This document shows positions 1 through 7,898 of a DNA stretch of 29,772 bases, piece after piece. The notes below the pieces were generated by a model. It saw only the letters and a program-made list of their open reading frames with translations, did not search any database and was not told the origin of the DNA. A program made the translations under genes and the position numbers. Source of the DNA: Burkholderiales bacterium (GTDB taxonomy: Bacteria > Pseudomonadota > Gammaproteobacteria > Burkholderiales > Burkholderiaceae); NCBI GenBank assembly GCA_947372535.1, contig CANBUA010000016.1, forward strand, positions 1 through 29,772. The letters run 5' to 3'. Position 1 is the first letter of the stretch, and each line of letters starts with the position of its first letter.

Positions 1-3000
1 CCATCGGTGCTCAAGCCGCGCAGAGCTGCCGTGCTCAGCGACCTCACGTCGGCCGTTTCCATGGCCGCGATCTGGGCGGTGCTCAAGGCGGCCAGTTGCG
101 CGCTGCCCAGGCCGGCCACTTGGCCAGTGGTCAGGGCCACGATTTCAGCGGTGGTCAGGGCCGCGATTTGCGTCGTGCTCAGACCAGCCAATTGGGCAGT
201 GCCCAGCGCCGCCACCTGGTCGGTGGTCAGGTTGGCCACTTGTGCCGTGCTCAGGGCGGCCACTTGTGCCGTGCTCAGGGCGCGGATCTGCGCGGTGCCC
301 AGGGAGGCCAGGTCAGCCGTTTCCAGGGCAGCGACTTGCGCCGTGCTCAGGTTGGACACTTCAGCCGTGGTCAGCCCGGCCACTTGCGCCGTGCTCAGGG
401 CTACGATCGCGTCGGTCGTCAAGCCGCGCAGTGCGGTGCTGGTCAGCGCGGCCACATCGGCCGTGCTCATCGCGGCGACCTGGGCGGTGCTCAAGGCAGC
501 CGTTTGCGTGCTGGTCAGCGCGGCAGCCTGGCTGGTGGTCAGCGCCGCCACATCGGCCGTACTGATCGCCGCCACTTGCGCGGTGCTCAGCGAAGCCACC
601 TGGGCCGTGCTCAAGGCGGCGGCCTGGTCGGTGCTCAAAGCAGCCACACCCTCAGTGGTCAGACCACGCAAGGCCGCAGTGCTCAGCGATTTCAGATCGG
701 CGGTTTCCAGAGCGGCTACCTGCGCGGTGCTCAAGGCACCGACTTGGGCGCTGCTCAGACCCGCCATCTGGCCAGTGGTCAAGGCCACCACTTCAGCGGT
801 GGTCAGGGCAGCCACCTGAGCGGTGCTCAAACCTGCCACTTGCGCGGTGCCCAGCGCTGCGACTTGGTCGGTGGTCATGCCGGCGATCTGAGCCGTGCTG
901 AGGGCCGCCACTTGGGCAGTACTCAAGGCGCGGATCTGGCCCGTGCCCATGGCGGCCAGATCGGCCGTTTCCAGGGCAGCGACTTGCGCCGTGCTCAGGC
1001 CAGCCACTTGCGCTGTCGTCAGGTCGTTGACCTGGGCGGTGCTCAGGGCGACGATGGCGTCGGTGCTCAAGCCGCGCAGTGCGGCGGTGCTCAAGGCACG
1101 GATGTCGCCCGTCTCGATGGCAGCGACTTGCGCGGTGCTCAGGGCAGCCGTCTGGGCGCTGCTCAGGGCACCGACTTGGGCCGAGCTCAAGGCCACGACA
1201 TCAGCGGTGCTGATGGCGGCCACTTGCGCAGTCGTCAGGTTGGCCACTTGCGCGGTCGTCAGGTCAGCAGCCTGCGCTGTGCTCAGGACAGCGATCGCGT
1301 CGGTGCTCAAGGCACGCAGGGCCGTGGTGGTCATGGCGCGCAGATCACCGGTTTCAATCGCGGCGACTTGGGCGGTGCTCAAGGCAGCTGTCTGGGTGCT
1401 GCTCAGAGCAGCCACCTGGCCGCTGGTCAGCGCGACGACGTCGGCCGTGGTGATCGCAGCGATCTGGGCCGTGCTCAAGGAAGCCAGTTGCGCGGTGCTC
1501 AGGGCGGCCGCTTGGTCCGTGCTCAGGGCCGCGACACCTTCCGTGGCCAGGCCACGCAGGGCCGCCGTGCTGATGGCCCTCAGGTCAGCGGTTTCCAAGG
1601 CGGCGACTTGCGCCGTGCTCAAGGCACCCACCTGGGTGCTGCTCAAGGCCGCGGTCTGGGCCGTGCCCAGGGCCACCACTTCAGCGGTGGTCAAACCGGC
1701 GATCTGGGCGGTGCTCAGGGCGGCCACCTGGGCAGAGCCCAGGGCGGCCACCTGATCGGTGGTCATGTTGGCCAATTGGGCCGTGCTCAGGGCGGCCACT
1801 TGGGCCGTGCTCAAGGCGCGGATCTGGCCCGTGCCCATGGCGGCCAGATCGGCCGTCTCCAGGGCCGCCACTTGCGCGGTCGTGAGGTTGGCCACTTGAG
1901 CTGTGCTCAGGGCAGCAGCCTGGTCGGTACTCAGGGCCACGATGCCGTCGGTGCTCAAGGCGCGCAGGGCACCGGTGCTCATGGCACGCAAGTCAGCCGT
2001 TTCGAGCGCCGCCACTTGGGCCGTGCTCAAGGCAGCTGTTTGCGCGCTGGTCAGGGCGGCGGCTTGACTGGTGTTCAGGGCCACGATGTCGGCGGTCTCG
2101 ATGGCCGCCACTTGCGCGGTGCTCAGCGAGGCCACTTGGGCCGTGCTCAAGGCATTGACTTGGTCGGTGGTCAAGGCGACCACGCCTTCGGTGCTCAGAC
2201 CACGAAGGGCAGCGGTGCTCAGGGACTTGACGTCCGCCGTTTCCATCGCCGCCACTTGTGCGGTGCTCAGGGCGCCGACTTGCGTGCTGCTCAGGCCGGC
2301 GACTTGTGCAGTGCTCAAGGCCACCACTTCAGCCGTGGTCAAACTGGCGACTTGCGTGGTGCTCAGGGCCGCCACCTGGGCGGTGCCCAGCGCGGCGATC
2401 TGGTCGGTCGTCATGTTGGACAGCTGAGCGGTGCTCAAGGCCGCCACTTGCGCGGTGCTCAGGCCACGGATCTGGCCCGTGCCCATCGCGGCCAAGTCGG
2501 CCGTCTCCAGGGCGGCGATCTGGGCCGTGCTCAGGTTAGCCACTTGCGCCGTGGTCAGGTCGGCCACTTGCGCGGTGCTCAGGGCCACGATGGCGTCGGT
2601 CGTCAAGCCGCGCAAAGCGGCGCTGGTCATGGCGCGGATGTCACCGGTTTCGATCGCGGCAACTTGCGCGGTGCTCAGGGCAGCGGTTTGCGTGCTGCTC
2701 AGCGCGGCGACTTGCCCACTGGTCAGGGCCGCGATGTCGGCGGTCTCGATGGCGGCCACTTGCGTGGTGTTGAGCGAGGCCACTTGGGCCGTGCTCAGGC
2801 CAGCGATCTGGTCGGTCGTCAAGGCCACCACCCCTTCGGTGCTCAGACCACGCAAGGCGGCCGTGGTGATCGCCCTCAGGTCGGCGGTCTCCATGGCGGC
2901 GACTTGGGCGGTGCTCAGGGCGCCCACTTGCGCGCTGCTCAGCGATGCGGCCTGAGCCGTGGTCAGGGCCACGACTTCAGCCGTGGTCAAGCTGGCGATC

Positions 3001-6000
3001 TGCGTGGTGCTCAGGGCGCCGACCTGGGCGCTGCCCAAGGCGGCCACCTGGTCGGTCGTCATGTTGGCCAGCTGAGCCGTGCTCAGGGCGGCCACTTGCG
3101 CGGTGCTCAGGGCACGGATCTGGCCCGTGCCCATGGCAGCCAGGTCGGCCGTCTCGATGGCGACGATCTGGGCCGTGCTCAGAGCGCCTACTTGCGCGGT
3201 GGTCAGCGCAGCAGCCTGGTCGGTGCTCAGGGCCACGATGGCATCGGTACTCAAGCCTCGCAGCGCACCCGTGGTGAGGGCGCGGATGTCGGCGGTCTCG
3301 ATGGCAGCCACTTGAGCCGTGCTCAAGGCAGCGGCTTGCGTGCTGGTCAGCACGGCCAGTTGCGCGCTGGTCAGCGCCACGACGTTGGCCGTGGTGATGG
3401 GCGAGATCTGAACTGTGTTGAGGGAAGCGATCTGGCTCGTGCTCAGGGAACTGATCTGATCCGTGGTCAGGGCGGCGACTCCGTCGGTGCTCAGGCCACG
3501 CAGGGCGGCCGTCGTCATGGACCTCAGGTCGGCAGTCTCCAAGGCAGCGACTTGCGCTGTGCTCAAGGCGCCCACTTGCGCGCTGGTCAGGCCGGCGGCC
3601 TGGGCCGTGGTCAGGGCCACGACTTCAGCCGTGCTCAAGGCAGCAATCTGAGTGGTGCTCAAGGAAGCAACCTGGGCCGTGCCCAAGGCAGCGACCTGAT
3701 CGGTGGTCATGCCCGCGATCTGAGCGGTGCTCAGGGCGGCCACTTGCGCGGTGCTCAAGGCGCGGATCTGGGCGGTGCCCAGGGCAGCCAGGTCGGCCGT
3801 CTCCAGCGCGGCGATTTGCGCGGTGCTCAAGTTGGCCACTTGGGCCGAGGTCAGGTCACTCACTTGGGCCGTGCTGAGGGCGACGATGGCATCAGTGCTC
3901 AGGCCACGCAGGGCCGAGCTGCTCAAGGCATGGATGTCACCGGTCTCGATGGCGGCGACTTGCGCCGTGCTCAAGGCAGCCGTCTGCGCGCTGCTCAGGG
4001 CAGCCACTTGCGCGGTGCTCAAGGCCACCATGTCGGCGGTGTTGATGGCGGCCACTTGCGCGGTCGTGAGGTTGGCCACTTGCGCGGTCGTCAGAGCGTC
4101 GGTCTGGGCTGTGCTCAAGGCGGCGATCGCGTCGGTGCTCAGGGCACGCAGCGCGGCAGTGCTCATGGCACGCAGGTCAGCGGTTTCGAGGGCGGCGACC
4201 TGGGCGGTGCTCAGGGCGGCCGCATGGGCGGTGCTCAAGGCGGCCACCTGGGTGCTGGTCAGCGCGGCCACATCGGCCGTGGTGATCGCAGCCACCTGGG
4301 CGGTGCTCAGCGCCGCGATCTGGGCGGTGCTCAAAGCGCCGATCTGGTCGGTGCTCAAGGCGGCCACGCCTTCGGTGCTCAAGCCGCGCAAGGCGCTGGT
4401 GCTCATGGCGCGAAGATCAGCGGTCTCGATGGCCGCGATCTGGGCGGTGCTCAAACCACCCACTTGCGTGCTGGTCAAACCACCCACTTGCGCGGAGGTC
4501 AGGGCCACGATTTCAGCGGTGCTCAGGCCGGCGATCTGCGCCGTGCTCAGGCCAGCGACCTGGGCCGTGCCCAAGGCAGCGATCTGATCCGTCGTCATGT
4601 TGGCCAGTTGGGCCGTGCTCAAGCCGCTGACTTGTGCGGTGCTCAAAGCGCGGACCTGGGCGGTGCCCATGGCGGCCAGGTCGGCCGTCTCCAGGGCAGC
4701 GACTTGCGCCGTGCTCAGGTTGGCCACTTGCGCGGTGGTCAGATCGGCCACTTGCGCGGTGGTCAAAGCGACGATGCCGTCCGTGGTCAAGCCACGCAAA
4801 GCCGTGCTGCCCATCGCGCGGATGTCACCGGTCTCGATGGCCGCCACTTGCGCGGTGCTCAAGGCAGCAGTCTGGATGCTGCTCAACGCAGCCACCTGAG
4901 TACTGTTCAGGGCGGCCACGTCGGCTGTGGTGATGGCGGCGATTTGAGCCGTGCTCAAGGAGGCCACCTGGTTGGTGTTCAAAGCCCCGATCTGGTCGGT
5001 GCTCAGGGCGGCCACGCCTTCGGTGGTCAAGCCGCGCAGTGCATTGGTCGTGATGTTGCGCAGATCGGCCGTCTCGATGGCCGCCACTTGCGCGGTGCTC
5101 AGGGCACCTACTTGCGCACTGACAAGCGCACCGGCCTGCGCCGAACTCAAGGCCACCACTTCTGCGGTGGTCAGACCGGCGACTTGCGCCGTGCTCATCG
5201 TGGCCACTTGCACGGTGCTCAGGCCTGCGACCTGATCGGTCGTCAGGTTGGCCACCTGGGCGGTGCTCAGGGCATTGAACTGCGCCGTGCTCAAGGCGCG
5301 GACCTGGGCGGTGCCCATGGCAGCCAGGTCTGCCGTCTCCAGGGCACCCACTTGGGCAGTGCTCAGGTTGGCCACTTGGGCCGTTGTCAAATCAGCCACC
5401 TGAGCCGTGCTCAAGGCGACGATGGCATCGGTGCTCAAGCCACGCAGCGCAGCGCTGCTCATGGCACGCAGATCACCGGTTTCGATGGCGGCGACCTGGG
5501 CCGTGCTCAGTGCGGCCGTCTGGGCGCTGCTCAAGGCAGCCACCTGGTTGCTGCCCAACGCGGCGACATCGGCCGTGCTGATGGCGGCCACCTGGGCGGT
5601 GCTCAGCGATGCAATCTGGGCCGTGCTCAAGGCGGCGGCCTGGTCCGTGCTGAGGGCCGCGACACTTTCGGTGCTCAGGCCACGCATGGCATTGGTGCTC
5701 AGGGCGCGCAGATCAGCCGTCTCCATGGCAGCCACTTGCGCCGTGCTCAAGGCGCCGACCTGTGCGCTGTTCAGTGCGGCTGCCTGGGCGGTGCCCAGCG
5801 CAACCACTTCGGCCGTGGTCAAGGCCGCCACCTGCGCGGTGCTCAATCCGGCCACCTGCGCACTGCCCAAGGCGCCGATCTGGTCGGTCGTCAAATGGGC
5901 GATCTGATCGGTGCTGAAGGCGCTCACCTGGGCCGAGCTGAGGGCGCGGATCTGGGCGGTGCCCATGGCGGCCAGGTCGGCCGTTTCCAGGGCAGCGATT

Positions 6001-7451
6001 TGCGCGGTGCTCAGGTTGGCCACTTGCGCGGTGGTCAGGTCGGCCACTTGGGCCGTGCTCAAGGCCACGATGGCATCGGTGCTCAGGCCGCGCAGCGCGG
6101 TGCTGCTCATGGCGCGGATGTCACCCGTCTCAATGGCCGCGACCTGGGCGGTGCTCAAGGCGCCCACCTGGGTGCTGCTCAAGCCCGCCACCTGGGCGCT
6201 CGTCAAGGCAGCCACGCCAGCCGTGGTAAGTGCGGACACTTGCGCGGTGCTCAAGGTGGACACCTGCGCGGTGCTCAGGGCGCCGACCTGATCGGTGCTC
6301 AAAGCGGCCACGCTGTCGGTGCTAAGGCCGCGCAAGGCGGCCGTGCTCAGAGCGCGAAGATCAGCGGTGCTGACGGCCACGACCTGCGCGGTGCTCAGGG
6401 CGGCCACTTGTACGCTGGTCAGGGCGCCGGCCTGGGCTGCATTCAAGGCAGCCACTTCGGCCGTCGTCAAACCGGCCACCTGGGCGGTGCTCAGGGCGGC
6501 GACCTGCACGGTGCCCAGTGACGCCACCTGATCGGTCGTCAGGTTGGCGACCTGCGCGGTGCTCAGGCTGGACACCTGCGCCGTGCTCAAACCGCGCAAT
6601 TGCGCGGTGCTCATGGCAGCCAGGTCGGCCGTTTCAATGGCGGCCACCTGAGCGGTGCTCAGGTTTGAAATCTGGTTCGTGCTCAAGTCGGCCACTTGAG
6701 CGGTCGTCAAGGCGACGATGGCATCTGTGCTCAGGCCACGCAGGGCCGAGCTGGTCATGGCACGCAAGTCACCGGTTTCGATCGCGGCCACTTGCGCGGT
6801 GCTCAAGGCGGCGGTCTGCACGCTGGTCAGCGCGGCAACCTGGCTGCTGGTCAGCCCGGCGACATCGGCCGTGGTGATCGCAGCCACTTGCGCGGTGCTC
6901 AAGGCGGCCACTTGCACGCTGTTCAGCGCAGCAGCCTGATCGGTGCTCAGGGCGGCAATGCCCTCGGTCGTCAAGCCACGCAGGGCAGAAGTGGTCAGCG
7001 CGCGCAGGTCAGCCGTCTCGATGGCGGCCACCTGGGCCGTGCTCAGCGCGGCCGTCTGTACGCTGGTCAGCGAAGCCACCTGGCTGGAGTTCAACGCTGC
7101 GATGTTGGCCGTCGACAGTGCCGACAGCTGGTTCGTGCTCAAGATCGCGACCTGGGTGGACACCAGTCCGCCGATCTGATCCGTGGTCAGCACGCTGATC
7201 TGCTCAGTGCTGAAAGACGCCAGTTGCGTCGTGCTCAACGCCCTGATGTCGTTGCTCTCAAAGGCCTGCACCTGGGCGGTCGTCAAGACCGCCAGGTCGG
7301 TCGTTTGCATCGCCCTCACCTGTGTCGTCGTCAACGCCTTGATCTGATCCGTGCTGAACGCAGCCCAGTCCACAGTCGTGAGTTTGGAGATCGAGGTCGT
7401 CGACAGCGCGGCGACTTGCGCCGTGGACATGTTGGTGATGATCGAAGCCAT
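1..7451 (-). CDS. Giant octapeptide-repeat protein, Ser/Thr/Ala-rich, C-terminus beyond window (partial)
   Basis: Reading the minus strand from the ATG at 7451-7449 gives 2483 uninterrupted codons to the left edge, so the C-terminus is missing. The visible part is almost wholly tandem octads of consensus LSTAQVAA: Leu/Ile/Met first, Ser/Thr at positions 2-3, Gln/Asp/Glu at 5, Val/Ile/Leu at 6, Ala/Gly at 7-8. Variants such as LETADLAA, MTTDQVAA and ALRGLSTD recur at fixed places in 27-octad blocks. About the first 15 octads are more divergent and carry Phe and Trp. I see no N-terminal signal peptide, so any export would need a C-terminal signal (type I) or another route. A Ser/Thr followed three residues later by Gln/Glu/Asp resembles a helix capping box, so a solenoid of short helices is possible; a beta-solenoid is not excluded. 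AAAGGGG lies 7 nt before the ATG. Function is unknown; adhesin or surface-layer roles are inference. Similar large repeat proteins occur in other proteobacteria, but I cannot assign a family. Confidence 0.9.
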   Translation of the reverse strand, partial: MASIITNMSTAQVAALSTTSISKLTTVDWAAFSTDQIKALTTTQVRAMQTTDLAVLTTAQVQAFESNDIRALSTTQLASFSTEQISVLTTDQIGGLVSTQVAILSTNQLSALSTANIAALNSSQVASLTSVQTAALSTAQVAAIETADLRALTTSALRGLTTEGIAALSTDQAAALNSVQVAALSTAQVAAITTADVAGLTSSQVAALTSVQTAALSTAQVAAIETGDLRAMTSSALRGLSTDAIVALTTAQVADLSTNQISNLSTAQVAAIETADLAAMSTAQLRGLSTAQVSSLSTAQVANLTTDQVASLGTVQVAALSTAQVAGLTTAEVAALNAAQAGALTSVQVAALSTAQVVAVSTADLRALSTAALRGLSTDSVAALSTDQVGALSTAQVSTLSTAQVSALTTAGVAALTSAQVAGLSSTQVGALSTAQVAAIETGDIRAMSSTALRGLSTDAIVALSTAQVADLTTAQVANLSTAQIAALETADLAAMGTAQIRALSSAQVSAFSTDQIAHLTTDQIGALGSAQVAGLSTAQVAALTTAEVVALGTAQAAALNSAQVGALSTAQVAAMETADLRALSTNAMRGLSTESVAALSTDQAAALSTAQIASLSTAQVAAISTADVAALGSNQVAALSSAQTAALSTAQVAAIETGDLRAMSSAALRGLSTDAIVALSTAQVADLTTAQVANLSTAQVGALETADLAAMGTAQVRALSTAQFNALSTAQVANLTTDQVAGLSTVQVATMSTAQVAGLTTAEVVALSSAQAGALVSAQVGALSTAQVAAIETADLRNITTNALRGLTTEGVAALSTDQIGALNTNQVASLSTAQIAAITTADVAALNSTQVAALSSIQTAALSTAQVAAIETGDIRAMGSTALRGLTTDGIVALTTAQVADLTTAQVANLSTAQVAALETADLAAMGTAQVRALSTAQVSGLSTAQLANMTTDQIAALGTAQVAGLSTAQIAGLSTAEIVALTSAQVGGLTSTQVGGLSTAQIAAIETADLRAMSTSALRGLSTEGVAALSTDQIGALSTAQIAALSTAQVAAITTADVAALTSTQVAALSTAHAAALSTAQVAALETADLRAMSTAALRALSTDAIAALSTAQTDALTTAQVANLTTAQVAAINTADMVALSTAQVAALSSAQTAALSTAQVAAIETGDIHALSSSALRGLSTDAIVALSTAQVSDLTSAQVANLSTAQIAALETADLAALGTAQIRALSTAQVAALSTAQIAGMTTDQVAALGTAQVASLSTTQIAALSTAEVVALTTAQAAGLTSAQVGALSTAQVAALETADLRSMTTAALRGLSTDGVAALTTDQISSLSTSQIASLNTVQISPITTANVVALTSAQLAVLTSTQAAALSTAQVAAIETADIRALTTGALRGLSTDAIVALSTDQAAALTTAQVGALSTAQIVAIETADLAAMGTGQIRALSTAQVAALSTAQLANMTTDQVAALGSAQVGALSTTQIASLTTAEVVALTTAQAASLSSAQVGALSTAQVAAMETADLRAITTAALRGLSTEGVVALTTDQIAGLSTAQVASLNTTQVAAIETADIAALTSGQVAALSSTQTAALSTAQVAAIETGDIRAMTSAALRGLTTDAIVALSTAQVADLTTAQVANLSTAQIAALETADLAAMGTGQIRGLSTAQVAALSTAQLSNMTTDQIAALGTAQVAALSTTQVASLTTAEVVALSTAQVAGLSSTQVGALSTAQVAAMETADVKSLSTAALRGLSTEGVVALTTDQVNALSTAQVASLSTAQVAAIETADIVALNTSQAAALTSAQTAALSTAQVAALETADLRAMSTGALRALSTDGIVALSTDQAAALSTAQVANLTTAQVAALETADLAAMGTGQIRALSTAQVAALSTAQLANMTTDQVAALGSAQVAALSTAQIAGLTTAEVVALGTAQTAALSSTQVGALSTAQVAALETADLRAISTAALRGLATEGVAALSTDQAAALSTAQLASLSTAQIAAITTADVVALTSGQVAALSSTQTAALSTAQVAAIETGDLRAMTTTALRALSTDAIAVLSTAQAADLTTAQVANLTTAQVAAISTADVVALSSAQVGALSSAQTAALSTAQVAAIETGDIRALSTAALRGLSTDAIVALSTAQVNDLTTAQVAGLSTAQVAALETADLAAMGTGQIRALSTAQVAALSTAQIAGMTTDQVAALGTAQVAGLSTAQVAALTTAEVVALTTGQMAGLSSAQVGALSTAQVAALETADLKSLSTAALRGLTTEGVAALSTDQAAALSTAQVASLSTAQVAAISTADVAALTTSQAAALTSTQTAALSTAQVAAMSTADVAALTSTALRGLTTDAIVALSTAQVAGLTTAEVSNLSTAQVAALETADLASLGTAQIRALSTAQVAALSTAQVANLTTDQVAALGTAQLAGLSTTQIAALTTAEIVALTTGQVAGLGSAQLAALSTAQIAAMETADVRSLSTAALRGLSTD
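975..1454 (-). repeat. Ten-octad tandem duplication inside a 37-octad block (copy 1)
   Basis: In the 888-bp block, octads 18-27 (1215-1454) are followed by a second, diverged set with the same order of octad types (975-1214): an ITTAD/ISTAD octad, two LTS/LSS octads, LSTAQVAA, IETGD, an ALR octad, LSTDAI, then three LSTAQ/LTTAQ octads. Each copy is 240 bp. This accounts exactly for 888 minus 648 bp. Confidence 0.85.
3807..4286 (-). repeat. Ten-octad tandem duplication inside a 37-octad block (copy 2)
   Basis: This has the same architecture as the duplication at 975-1454, shifted by exactly 2832 bp. The two 240-bp halves are 4047-4286 and 3807-4046. The extra half again carries the variant ALRALSTDAIA rather than the usual ALRGLSTDAIV. 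That shared variant suggests a single ancestral duplication later copied as part of a larger unit. Confidence 0.83.
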
Positions 7452-7898
7452 AGGTACGCCCCTTTACTTGGGAAAATTCGTCAACGTCAAATTTGGTTCT
7501 TTGATCAAACCAAGGCATTGCGGCCCACGGCTGATCAGGTAATCGTCAGACTACGGTCGAGGCCACTTCTGCAGTACTCAGATAAAGTGGTTATTCGCCC
7601 AGCAGCTAATTGCACTGGGGATATGACGCCTGCCCGATCCCCGACTTTCGGCATATCGACCAGTGCTCCGGGAAACTGAGCTTTTTCAAATGCGACTTTT
7701 TTAACGGGTCATGGGTGGCAAATACCCCACCTCCTAGGGAAACCCGCAATCCATGAGCACCTTGGCAGGCGTAGGAAGCGGTGATCTGCGTGAGGCTTTT
7801 CGTGTTATTTCACCGTTTCATCAGGTGATGGGCGGCTCAACATCACAAGCTCGAACAGTCCGGGCAACTGCCTCAACCAGCCAAAGACGGTCATCGAC
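7452..7898. promoter_or_regulatory. Divergent intergenic control region between repeat gene and GT41 gene
   Basis: This 447-bp stretch holds no convincing gene and is clearly more AT-rich than the flanks. It must contain the promoters of both divergent genes, but I cannot name confident -35/-10 boxes. It has a perfect 10-bp palindrome, TTTGATCAAA, at 7500-7509. It also has a nested fold at 7705-7746: CGGGT (7705-7709) can pair with ACCCG (7742-7746), enclosing GGTGG (7714-7718) and CCACC (7727-7731). A T-run (7697-7702) sits just before this fold. No known riboswitch core was recognised. Confidence 0.45.
7459..7465 (-). promoter_or_regulatory. Ribosome binding site of the giant repeat gene
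   Basis: On the minus strand AAAGGGG precedes the ATG at 7451 by 7 nt. It fixes the start of the repeat gene, since the next in-frame Met is seven codons further in and no other strong site is nearby. Confidence 0.7.

Larger units (their letters stand above)
1..7400 (-). repeat. 24-bp tandem coding repeat with 648/888-bp higher-order blocks
   Basis: A degenerate 24-bp unit (one octapeptide) fills the region in constant phase. The octad encoding LETADL recurs with its plus-strand marker (tcggccgt or a close variant) at 313, 961, 1849, 2497, 3145, 3793, 4681, 5329, 5977 and 6625. The spacings are 648, 888, 648, 648, 648, 888, 648, 648 and 648 bp, all exact multiples of 24. The basic block is thus 27 octads (216 residues). 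The two 37-octad blocks begin 2832 bp (118 octads) apart, which hints at a third level of four blocks. Copies are diverged at the DNA level, so the phase is old or under selection. Confidence 0.93.

Noticed and set aside
96..6521. 2141-codon plus-strand open frame, Gly/Gln/His/Arg-rich
   Set aside because: It is the antisense shadow of the minus-strand octad gene. Its 8-residue periodicity is inherited from the 24-bp unit, it begins inside the array without a ribosome site, and its composition fits no known protein.
7..7179. Series of Ala/Val-rich plus-strand frames (for example 7-819, 895-1755, 3727-4587)
   Set aside because: They are another antisense frame of the same repeat, interrupted by stops, with no conserved starts or ribosome sites.
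1..7400. Repeat array as a possible CRISPR
   Set aside because: The 24-bp units are contiguous, degenerate and in coding phase; there are no unique spacers and no cas genes.
7258..7518. 86-codon minus-strand frame at the start of the repeat gene
   Set aside because: It lies in a different frame across the well-supported N-terminus of the octad protein and shows no domain.
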